A DNA stretch of 64,000 nt from Candidatus Microthrix subdominans (GTDB taxonomy: Bacteria; Actinomycetota; Acidimicrobiia; Acidimicrobiales; Microtrichaceae), in assembly GCA_016719385.1 (NCBI GenBank), contig JADJZA010000008.1, positions 248,001 through 312,000 of the forward strand. Reading direction: 5' to 3'. Positions 1-6,358 of the stretch are shown here, piece by piece; position 1 is the first letter of the stretch, and each line of letters opens with the position of its first letter. Under the pieces are notes generated by a model that saw nothing but the letters and a program-made list of their open reading frames with translations, was not told the DNA's origin and searched no databases. Position numbers and translations under genes: made by a program.

Positions 1-1
1 C

Positions 2-472
2 GCCGACATCGCCACGCGGACGTTCTTCTCCTACTTTCCGACCAAGGAAGACGTGGTGCTGGCCGACTACGCCGATCGCCTGAAGCGCACCACCGACGAA
101 CTCGGCCGCCGTCCCGCGAGCGAGGCGCCGTGGCTGGCGTTGCGCGAGTCGTTTGCTGTGGTCGCCGCCGACTACGAGGCCCAACGCGACGACCTCATTC
201 GCAGGTTCGCCATCATGGCCGTCAACCCATCGGTGCACGCCCGCAGCCTCCAACTCCAGGCCGGTTGGGAGGACACCGTGGCCGAGGTGCTGGCCCAACG
301 GATGGGGGTGAACGCCGAGGACATCAGGCCCCGGCTCATGTCCTCGGCGGCGTTGGCATGCATGCGATCGTCGCTGCGCCATTGGATCCTCACCGGCCAC
401 CGACGGTCGCTGCCCGACCTGGTCGAGGCATCGTTCGACCGTCTGGGGACCGGCCTCAGCGCTGCTGGGTGA
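2..472 (+). CDS. TetR-family transcriptional regulator (5' truncated)
   Basis: The frame is open from the window edge, so the start and the first part of the DNA-binding domain are missing. The first visible residues, ADIATRTFFSYFPTKEDVVL, are the end of a TetR helix-turn-helix: the recognition helix followed by the YFPTKEDV signature. The remaining ~135 residues are a helical ligand-binding/dimerisation region with no recognisable ligand signature. The family normally represses neighbouring genes until a small molecule binds; the target here is unknown. Its 3' end overlaps the convergent ferric-reductase-like gene by 17 bases. I am confident of the family from the HTH remnant only. Confidence 0.85.
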   Translation, partial: ADIATRTFFSYFPTKEDVVLADYADRLKRTTDELGRRPASEAPWLALRESFAVVAADYEAQRDDLIRRFAIMAVNPSVHARSLQLQAGWEDTVAEVLAQRMGVNAEDIRPRLMSSAALACMRSSLRHWILTGHRRSLPDLVEASFDRLGTGLSAAG

Positions 473-1085
473 CGGGGTAGACCACGCGTCGGTTCTGCGT
501 CAGGGCAGAGGGATCCGGCCGCGACATCGCCGAGGGGTCGATGGAGCGCACCCGCTGGCTGCGATCCCGTCGCGTCACCACCCGGTAGATGGTGGCGAAC
601 ACCACCGACACCACCGCAGCGATGGTGGTGGCGAGAAACAACGGGCTCTGGGCGTCGGTACCGGCCAGCACGCCGTGCAGGCTGGTCAACATGAAGGCGC
701 CGTAGCTGAACAGGTGGACGGCGTGCCACGCCCGGCGGGGCAGGTGCTTCTTGGCCAGCGAGGTCAGCTCGACGATCAGCAGCAGCCACATGGCGAGGAT
801 GCCGAGGGCTACCCCCGCCGTCTCGTACTCGGATTGGCCGGGCACCAACAGTTCGGCGGCGCCGAAGTGCAGGTAGTTGTCAGCCACCAACGAGCCCAGA
901 TGTACGGCGAGAAATCCGATCGTGAGCCCGGCCATCCAGCGATGGAGGTCCAGGATCCACGCCGGCCGCTGCTTCGGAAACATTTTGGCGGGCAACAGGA
1001 TGCCCCACAGCACGGTTGCGGTCAGCAGCACCCAGGCGACGATTCCCGAAGCGCGTGCGACGAACCACCACACTTGGCCGTTCAT
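456..1085 (-). CDS. Ferric-reductase-like transmembrane protein
   Basis: A 209-residue polytopic membrane protein with about five or six hydrophobic segments (roughly residues 4-26, 42-64, 80-104, 112-134, 138-160) and a basic C-terminal tail. Histidines inside or next to the segments (DLHRWMAG, AVHLGS, AVHLFSYG, LTSLHGV) suit haem ligation, as in the ferric-reductase-like transmembrane domain family. The likely role is electron transfer across the membrane. The ATG at 1085 overlaps the ApbE stop (TGATG), so the two are translationally coupled. A TTG one codon upstream is possible. The link to ApbE suggests a flavin/haem redox system; the electron acceptor cannot be read from sequence. Confidence 0.75.
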   Translation of the reverse strand: MNGQVWWFVARASGIVAWVLLTATVLWGILLPAKMFPKQRPAWILDLHRWMAGLTIGFLAVHLGSLVADNYLHFGAAELLVPGQSEYETAGVALGILAMWLLLIVELTSLAKKHLPRRAWHAVHLFSYGAFMLTSLHGVLAGTDAQSPLFLATTIAAVVSVVFATIYRVVTRRDRSQRVRSIDPSAMSRPDPSALTQNRRVVYPVTQQR

Positions 1086-2032
1086 CAACAGACCTCCTCG
1101 GTCAGTGCTCGAAGTGGGCGGATAAGGGTGGGCTCGAGGCCACCGGTGGCGAACACTCGGCCCTCCGTGTCGACCGCCAGCGCCTCCAGGCGGTGCTCGT
1201 GGGCGTAGGCCAGCACGTGGTCGCTGCCACCGAGCAATGCTCCGGTGGCGTGTGCCTCGGCCAGCCAGGCCCGCGGCGCGACGACGGTGACGGCAGCCAG
1301 GTCGGTGGTCGACGCAACGCCGGTGCGGGGATCGATCACGTGGTGGGTGCTCGTCTTGCCCACATCCCAGCGCCGGCTGACGGTGGATGAGGTGGCCACG
1401 CCGCCGCAGGGCACGCCCAGGTGCGCCAGTGCATGGACGGGGTCGTGGGGATCCTCCACCTCCACCTCCCAGCCGTGGGCCTCGGGCGACTCTCCGGCGG
1501 CCGCCAGGTCCCCGCCGATGCTGACGAGTGCCCCGGCTGCTCCGTCGAGCACGAGTTGTTCGGCAACCAGGTCGGCTGCGAGACCCTTCCCGATACCGCC
1601 GGGGTCGATGGCTACGTCCGGCGGCAGCGTCACCGTGCGGGCATCGGCGTCGATCACCACGTCCTCGAGGCCGACGCAGCTTCGGTGGGGCCCCGGTGAC
1701 AGCGTGGTGATGCGGTCGGCGTCATCGATGCTGGCCCGGTAGCCGGCTTCGATCAGGGCCGGCAGCATGGTGGGGTCGAAGCGGCCATCTGTTGCCTTGG
1801 CAGCCTCCACCATGGTGTTGAGCAGCGTGATGGTGGCGCGGCTGACGGGCACCGGTGCGCCTGCCGCACGGTTGAGGCGGTCGATGTCGCTGCCCGGCGC
1901 GAAGCGGCTCCAGAGCGCCTCCAGCTCGACGAGCCGGAGGCGAGCGTCCCGGCCCGCCGACGCCGGGCCGTCGAGCGTGATGATCACGACCGAGCTGGCC
2001 ATGCAGCGGAACCGGGTCTCAGTTGCTGCCAC
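1085..2032 (-). CDS. apbE: FAD:protein FMN transferase (ApbE family)
   Basis: ApbE enzymes cleave FAD and attach FMN covalently to a Thr/Ser of flavoproteins, usually outside the membrane, in a Mg-dependent reaction. Family landmarks are present: FDPTMLPALIEAGY, a GGDLAAAGE stretch, DPGGIGKGLAADLV, and THHVIDPRTG near residue 230. No clear signal peptide is visible. I chose the GTG at 2032, which overlaps the preceding gene by 14 bases; alternatives are the codon at 2077 and an ATG at 2002. The 2002 choice would cut into the conserved FRxM segment. It lies in an operon with the ferric-reductase-like protein. No canonical FMN-binding target domain is encoded nearby, so its substrate may be elsewhere. 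Confidence 0.88.
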   Translation of the reverse strand: MAATETRFRCMASSVVIITLDGPASAGRDARLRLVELEALWSRFAPGSDIDRLNRAAGAPVPVSRATITLLNTMVEAAKATDGRFDPTMLPALIEAGYRASIDDADRITTLSPGPHRSCVGLEDVVIDADARTVTLPPDVAIDPGGIGKGLAADLVAEQLVLDGAAGALVSIGGDLAAAGESPEAHGWEVEVEDPHDPVHALAHLGVPCGGVATSSTVSRRWDVGKTSTHHVIDPRTGVASTTDLAAVTVVAPRAWLAEAHATGALLGGSDHVLAYAHEHRLEALAVDTEGRVFATGGLEPTLIRPLRALTEEVC

Positions 2033-2489
2033 TGGTCCGAACCGGTGTTTGAGTGCGGGTTGGGACGGCGATCTCAACCGGAGCGGGCTGGTAGGGGCTC
2101 GGGTCCGCCGCCGTCGACGATCCCGACGAGCTGTTTGTTGAGGAGTCGCTGGACCCGACCGGGGGCACGGTCACCCGGATGGGGGGAGCGGTGACCACCG
2201 TGGCGTTCGCCAGCTCGGCGTCGATGGTGGCCTCGACCGACGCGTCGGCCGGTTGACCGGTGAGTGCCGTCGCCGGCTGGCCGGTGGGTGTGTCGCCCCG
2301 TGCGGTCACCGTCTGGGTGCTCGCATCGAACCCCAGCTTTCCCACCATGCCAAACATGGCGGTGGTGCTCAGCCCGAGGACGACGATGCGGCTCGCACGG
2401 GCGGGGTGGCGTCGCTTCGCCTTCGGCCGTCGGGCCTGCAGCTCGGCCAGCCGCCGCTGCTGATCGGTCGGGTTTCCGGGGTCAGTCAT
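2019..2489 (-). CDS. Small single-pass membrane protein with Ser/Thr/Pro-rich tail
   Basis: A 156-residue protein starting MTDPGNPTDQQ. It has a basic cytoplasmic stretch (RRPKAKRRHPARASR), one hydrophobic segment at about residues 33-52, and a long low-complexity Thr/Ser/Pro/Val extracytoplasmic tail. No enzyme motif is visible. Its ATG overlaps the upstream gene's stop by 8 bases (ATGACTGA), and its own end overlaps apbE, so it sits in the middle of a tightly coupled operon. It could be a scaffold or spacer for the membrane redox system. Function is unknown. Confidence 0.6.
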   Translation of the reverse strand: MTDPGNPTDQQRRLAELQARRPKAKRRHPARASRIVVLGLSTTAMFGMVGKLGFDASTQTVTARGDTPTGQPATALTGQPADASVEATIDAELANATVVTAPPIRVTVPPVGSSDSSTNSSSGSSTAADPSPYQPAPVEIAVPTRTQTPVRTSGSN

Positions 2490-3090
2490 CGTCGTCCTCC
2501 CCGTGGCTGTCGTGGTCCTTGTCTGTATCGCCGGTATCCCGGTGGTCGTCGTCCTTGCTGTCGTGGTCGGCTTGGTCGTGATCACTGTCGGCGTGATCGT
2601 CGTCGTGGCCGCCGGCCGATGACGTGGAGGATGCGGTGGCCTGGGGGATCGTCTCGACCGATTGGCCCGGTCGCTTCGCCGCCCCGGTGACGGTGCCATC
2701 ACCTGCCAAGGTGGCTGTGAACACCAGCTCGTCGGTCCCCGAGGTGAAGGTCACCTCGGCCGAGTCGGACGTGACGGCTCCGGGTCGGGCCTGCCAACCC
2801 GCCGACGGCAGCACCTCGCCGAGCGTCAGCTTGGCTCCGTCGCGCAGCACCTCCACCTGTCCGGCGCTCTCGACAACAAATCGCTGCGGCGTTCCGGCCG
2901 GCGTGGCTGCCGCGGTGCTGCTGGAGGAGGGGGCTGCCACGGTGGCCAGGTCGGCCTCGGCGGACAGGGTTCCCATCGGGGTGTTGTCGGCAGCATTGAG
3001 GATGCCGACGTTGGCGGCCACTGCGGCGCCGCCGGCCACAACGATGGCGGCGATGGACAGCGCTGTCACGACGGTGCGCTTCTTCAGCAT
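2482..3090 (-). CDS. Secreted/membrane protein with His/Asp-rich C-terminal tail
   Basis: 202 residues. An N-terminal signal or anchor (MLKKRTVVTALSIAAIVVAG) is followed by an Ala/Thr/Ser linker and a ~90-residue central region containing VEVLRDGAKLTLGEVLP and AEVTFTSGTDELVFTATL. It ends in a ~45-residue tail made almost entirely of His, Asp, Glu, Ser and Lys (HDDDHADSDHDQADHD and similar). Such tails typically bind divalent or transition metals; that is inference here. It is the first gene of the apbE operon and is divergent from the two-component system, which suggests that system regulates it. The start was chosen because it gives the signal sequence directly. Confidence 0.65.
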   Translation of the reverse strand: MLKKRTVVTALSIAAIVVAGGAAVAANVGILNAADNTPMGTLSAEADLATVAAPSSSSTAAATPAGTPQRFVVESAGQVEVLRDGAKLTLGEVLPSAGWQARPGAVTSDSAEVTFTSGTDELVFTATLAGDGTVTGAAKRPGQSVETIPQATASSTSSAGGHDDDHADSDHDQADHDSKDDDHRDTGDTDKDHDSHGEDDDD

Positions 3091-3247
3091 GGGGGGTCCC
3101 TTTCGGTTGCCAAGACCGGAGCGGCGGTTCTGCCGTTGCCGGGTATGAAGGTCAACGTAGGGATCCGTGAGACAGCGTCTGCCCAGGCGAAGGTAAAGGT
3201 TTGGCAAAGATCGCCGGAATGCCGTCCGTGCATGGCAGGGTGGCGTC

Positions 3248-3919
3248 GTGAACCTGTTGGTCGTCGAGGACGATCCCGCCATTGGTGAGCCCCTGCGCTC
3301 CGGCCTGGAGCGCGAGGGCTTCGACGTGCACCTGGTGGCCAACGGTGCCGATGCCCTGGCTGCACCCGCAGCCGACCTGGTGCTGTTGGACCTGGGGCTG
3401 CCCGATCTGGACGGACGGGAGGTGTGCCGTCGCCTGCGCAGCCGTTCGGCGGTGCCGATCATCGTGGTATCGGCCCGGGGTGAGGAGATCGACCGGGTGC
3501 TGTTGTTGGAGCTTGGCGCCGACGATTACGTGGTGAAGCCGTTCGGGTTCCGCGAGCTGGTGGCCCGCATCCGGGCGGTGCTTCGCCGGGTCGGCGGCGA
3601 GGCCGAGGGTCCGACCGACCGCCGGGTGCAGTTGGGCCCCTTGACGTTGGATCAGCGCACCCGCGAGGTCATCTATGCGGGCGCCGACGTGTCGCTCACC
3701 CCGAAGGAATACGAGCTGCTCGTCGAGCTGGCATCCGACCCGGGGGCGGTGTTGACCCGAGAGCACCTGATCGACTCGGTGTGGGACGAGCACTGGTGGG
3801 GCTCGACCAAGACCCTCGACGTGCACATGGCGTCGCTGCGCAAGAAGCTTGCACCCGAGCTGATCGAGACGGTCCGTGGGGTCGGGTTTCGGCTGGTCGA
3901 GCTGGATGGCGGCGGATGA
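3248..3919 (+). CDS. OmpR-family response regulator
   Basis: 223 residues in the standard two-domain layout. The receiver domain (residues 1-115) carries the acidic pocket E7/D8/D9, phospho-acceptor D48 in LVLLDLGLPDLDG, and K97 in DDYVVKPFG. A winged-helix DNA-binding domain (about 125-220) contains LTPKEYELLVELASDPG and ends with VRGVGFRLVE. The partner histidine kinase overlaps its stop (ATGA). The 157-base divergent intergenic region shared with the His/Asp-tail protein operon is the obvious target. The start is GTG. Confidence 0.93.
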   Translation: MNLLVVEDDPAIGEPLRSGLEREGFDVHLVANGADALAAPAADLVLLDLGLPDLDGREVCRRLRSRSAVPIIVVSARGEEIDRVLLLELGADDYVVKPFGFRELVARIRAVLRRVGGEAEGPTDRRVQLGPLTLDQRTREVIYAGADVSLTPKEYELLVELASDPGAVLTREHLIDSVWDEHWWGSTKTLDVHMASLRKKLAPELIETVRGVGFRLVELDGGG

Positions 3920-5277
3920 CCCGACGGCTGCTGTTGGGGTATCTCGTCGTCACCTTGGTGGTACTCCTGGTGCTGGAGATCCCCCTCGCCTTCTTCTATT
4001 CGCAACGCGAGCAGGAGCGCTTCACTGCCGCCGCCGAGCGCGACGCCGTGGTGCTCGCCTCGTACTACGAGGACGTTCTGGATGGCGGCGCCCCGATCGA
4101 TCCCACCCAGGCCGAGCGCTACGCCGCCCGGACCCAGTCACGCGTGGTGGTCACCGACAGCGAGGGCATCTCGGTGTTGGACACCGATGCGGCGGTGGGG
4201 CGCAACTTTTCCACCCGGCCGGAGGTGGCCCAGGCGCTCGCCGGTGAGCGGGCATCGGGCATCCGCCAGTCCAAGACGCTTAACACCGACCTGTTGTACG
4301 TGGCGGTGCCCGTCGCGTCCGGAGGCAGCGTGCACGGGATGCTGCGTCTGACGGTGGACGCCCACGAGGTGACCGAGCGGATCCGTGGCTTCTGGCTGTC
4401 CCTAGTGGCCATGGCCGCCGTGGTGCTGGGGGCAGTGGCGGTGATCGGTTGGGCCGTGGCCCGCTCGGTCACCAGGCCGCTTCGTGAGTTGCAGGCCTCG
4501 GCCAGCCGGTTCGCCGACGGCGACCTGAGCGTGGCGCCGGTCCACCCCGACGCGCCCGCGGAGATCGCCGCCCTGGCCGACACGATGGGGGTCATGGCGA
4601 CCCGCCTCGACGGGTTGCTGAGCGCCCAACGGGCCTTCGTCAGCGACGCCTCCCACCAGCTGCGCTCGCCGTTGACCGCCCTGCGGCTGCGCCTCGAAAA
4701 TCTGTCGGCCGAGCTGGGGGAGGGGACACAGGGCGCCGAGGTGGAGGCGGCGATCGACGAGACCCGCCGCCTCGCCGACCTGGTGAGCGACCTGTTGAAG
4801 CTGGCCCGCGCCGATCAGCCGCCGCCTGCAGAGCGCACCGACGTGGCCGCCATCGCCGCCGACCGCATCGATACGTGGTCGGCGGTCGCCGACGGCGTCG
4901 ACGTGACACTTCGCCTCGATCGTCCCGACGGGGCACTGTGGGCCTCTGCGGTGCCCGGCTCGGTCGAGCAGATCCTCGACAACCTGCTGGACAATGCGCT
5001 CCAGGTCAGTCCGGCCGGCCAAGAGGTGACCGTGACGTTGGAGCGGGCCGGCGATCGGGTGCGGCTCAGAGTGGCCGACCGGGGCCTTGGGTTGAACGAC
5101 GCGCAAAAGGCCCGGGCACTCGAGCGGTTCTGGAGGGGTGCCCAAACCACACCGGGAACCGGCCTGGGGTTGCCGATCGCCGTGGGCTTGACCGAGGCCT
5201 CGGGTGGCGGGCTCAGCCTCGCCGATCGGCCCGGTGGGGGCCTGCTGGTGGAGCTGTGGCTGCCCTGCTCTGCGTGA
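3916..5277 (+). CDS. Sensor histidine kinase (HAMP-HisKA-HATPase)
   Basis: 453 residues. TM1 is at about 5-27, followed by an extracytoplasmic sensor of ~120 residues, TM2 at about 155-180, a HAMP domain (ARSVTRPLRELQASASRFADGD), and HisKA with phospho-acceptor H247 in SDASHQLRSPLTALRL. The HATPase domain has an N-box NLLDNALQVSP, a G1 box DRGLGLND and a G2 box GTGLGLPIAVGL. The start ATG overlaps the response regulator stop. The sensor contains SRVVVTDSEGISVLDTD and GRNFSTRPEVAQAL, which resemble a PAS/Cache-like extracellular fold. The ligand is unknown; metal or redox stress would fit the divergent operon. Confidence 0.93.
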   Translation: MTRRLLLGYLVVTLVVLLVLEIPLAFFYSQREQERFTAAAERDAVVLASYYEDVLDGGAPIDPTQAERYAARTQSRVVVTDSEGISVLDTDAAVGRNFSTRPEVAQALAGERASGIRQSKTLNTDLLYVAVPVASGGSVHGMLRLTVDAHEVTERIRGFWLSLVAMAAVVLGAVAVIGWAVARSVTRPLRELQASASRFADGDLSVAPVHPDAPAEIAALADTMGVMATRLDGLLSAQRAFVSDASHQLRSPLTALRLRLENLSAELGEGTQGAEVEAAIDETRRLADLVSDLLKLARADQPPPAERTDVAAIAADRIDTWSAVADGVDVTLRLDRPDGALWASAVPGSVEQILDNLLDNALQVSPAGQEVTVTLERAGDRVRLRVADRGLGLNDAQKARALERFWRGAQTTPGTGLGLPIAVGLTEASGGGLSLADRPGGGLLVELWLPCSA

Positions 5278-5309
5278 TGGTACCGCGATGGTGCATCGCG
5301 CTACCATCA
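5275..5309. promoter_or_regulatory. Palindromic operator and probable leaderless promoter of the toxin-antitoxin pair
   Basis: Arms 5275-5290 and 5294-5309 are inverted repeats matching at 15 of 16 positions around a 3-base centre. They begin at the histidine kinase stop codon. The antitoxin ATG is at 5314 with no convincing Shine-Dalgarno. A TACCAT box at 5302-5307 lies six bases upstream of that ATG, as expected for an actinobacterial -10 box of a leaderless transcript. RHH antitoxins bind such palindromes, so autorepression is likely; this is inferred. Confidence 0.6.
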
Positions 5310-5313
5310 AGGT

Positions 5314-5571
5314 ATGGCCATGACACTTCGACTTCCCGATGACCTCCTGGACGAACTGCGAGTGGTCGCAGAAGAGGATCGGCGGAGCGTTCACCAGGCG
5401 GTGATCGTTGCCATCGAGTCGTATCTGGCCGACCGGGAGACCGACGAGATCATGGCCGACGCAGAAACCCTGCGTGCATTGGCCGACGCCCGCGACTCGG
5501 TGGCCTCGGGAGATGTCGAGTACGGCACCGACGCGGTCCATGCGTTGGTTCAGCGCCGACAGGCTTCGTGA
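5314..5571 (+). CDS. Ribbon-helix-helix antitoxin
   Basis: 85 residues. The N-terminal MTLRLPDDLLDELRVVAEED is a typical ribbon-helix-helix strand and helix, and the second helix contains SVHQAVIVAIESYL. The C-terminal half is charged and probably wraps the toxin. It is coupled to the downstream RelE/ParE-like gene by a GTGA overlap and preceded by a long palindrome. The role is to neutralise the toxin and autoregulate. A second in-frame ATG at 5320 is an alternative start. Confidence 0.82.
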   Translation: MAMTLRLPDDLLDELRVVAEEDRRSVHQAVIVAIESYLADRETDEIMADAETLRALADARDSVASGDVEYGTDAVHALVQRRQAS

Positions 5572-5849
5572 GTATCGAACTCTTCGAGCTTGGTACCTCG
5601 CCGCAGGCTCGGCGGACGTTGGCCGGCCGACTCCCGCATGACGTTGCGCTCGCCGCCGCCGAGTTCATCACCGGACCGCTTCTCGATAATCCGCGAAGGG
5701 TCGGCAAACCCCTTCGCGGTGAGATGAGCGGCATCTACAGCGCTCGGCTGGGGAGGGAATGGCGCATCCTGTATGAGATCAACGAACACCGGCGGGCGGT
5801 CGTCGCGCTGGACATCCGGCATCGACCGGTCGCGTACCGCCGCAACTGA
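5568..5849 (+). CDS. RelE/ParE-family toxin
   Basis: 93 residues. The family signature is at the C-terminal half: NPRRVGKPLRGEMSGIYSARLGREWRILYEI, then AVVALDIRHR. This is the basic beta-sheet core of RelE-type ribosome-dependent mRNA endonucleases. The final R-rich segment (RHRPVAYRRN) fits RelE better than ParE gyrase poisons, but the two cannot be separated with certainty. It starts with GTG overlapping the antitoxin stop. The 223 bases after its stop hold no convincing gene. Confidence 0.85.
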   Translation: MSIELFELGTSPQARRTLAGRLPHDVALAAAEFITGPLLDNPRRVGKPLRGEMSGIYSARLGREWRILYEINEHRRAVVALDIRHRPVAYRRN

Positions 5850-6072
5850 TCGGAAGATCAGCGGCCAGTTGATTGTCACTGGCCGGGTTCATGATGGGTG
5901 AGGTGAGACGCGGCACGCCCTCGGAAGCAGGTCGCCCGGTCGGAGGCCCCGTCGGCCTCTTCGTCCTGAATCCACCAGATCACGGAGCCGTGCGACGACC
6001 GTCACTAAAGAATCCAGGTATCATCTCCATCAGCAACTCGATGAAGCCGTCGGCAAGGAGGGGGCCACCACC

Positions 6073-6291
6073 ATGATGGGGATGCTTCCGCCGGTCGGCT
6101 GGGCCGATGTCGCCACCAAGCGAGATCTCGACCAACAACGCAAGCTGCTGGAACTCAGGATTGAGAGCACTGACAAGGGAAACCGCGCTCACTTCGAGAA
6201 GGCCATGCGGCATCAGCTCAACGTGATCCTCGGTGCGTTCTTCTCGGTGGCAGGTGTCCTTATCGCCCTGTTGATCTACGGCCCTCGCTAA
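6073..6291 (+). CDS. Small coiled-coil, C-tail-anchored membrane protein
   Basis: 72 residues. A short N-terminus is followed by a heptad-like helix (VATKRDLDQQRKLLELRIES) and a single hydrophobic segment at about residues 48-68, ending IYGPR. A strong Shine-Dalgarno (AAGGAGG, from 6055) supports translation. The ATKxDL entry into a coiled coil resembles DUF1640-like or Bdr-like small proteins. Function is unknown. A protein of similar design lies at the other edge of the defence island (23115-23537). Confidence 0.6.
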   Translation: MMGMLPPVGWADVATKRDLDQQRKLLELRIESTDKGNRAHFEKAMRHQLNVILGAFFSVAGVLIALLIYGPR

Positions 6292-6358
6292 ATGACCTGG
6301 ACCGACTCCTGAATCCGATCCGGCTTGGTCAGTCCTCAACCTCGTAGGGTTGCCGGCG

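Noticed and set aside
5873..6076. Short open frame between the toxin and the 72-residue membrane protein
   Set aside because: No ribosome site, no recognisable motif, and it overlaps the start of a better-supported gene.
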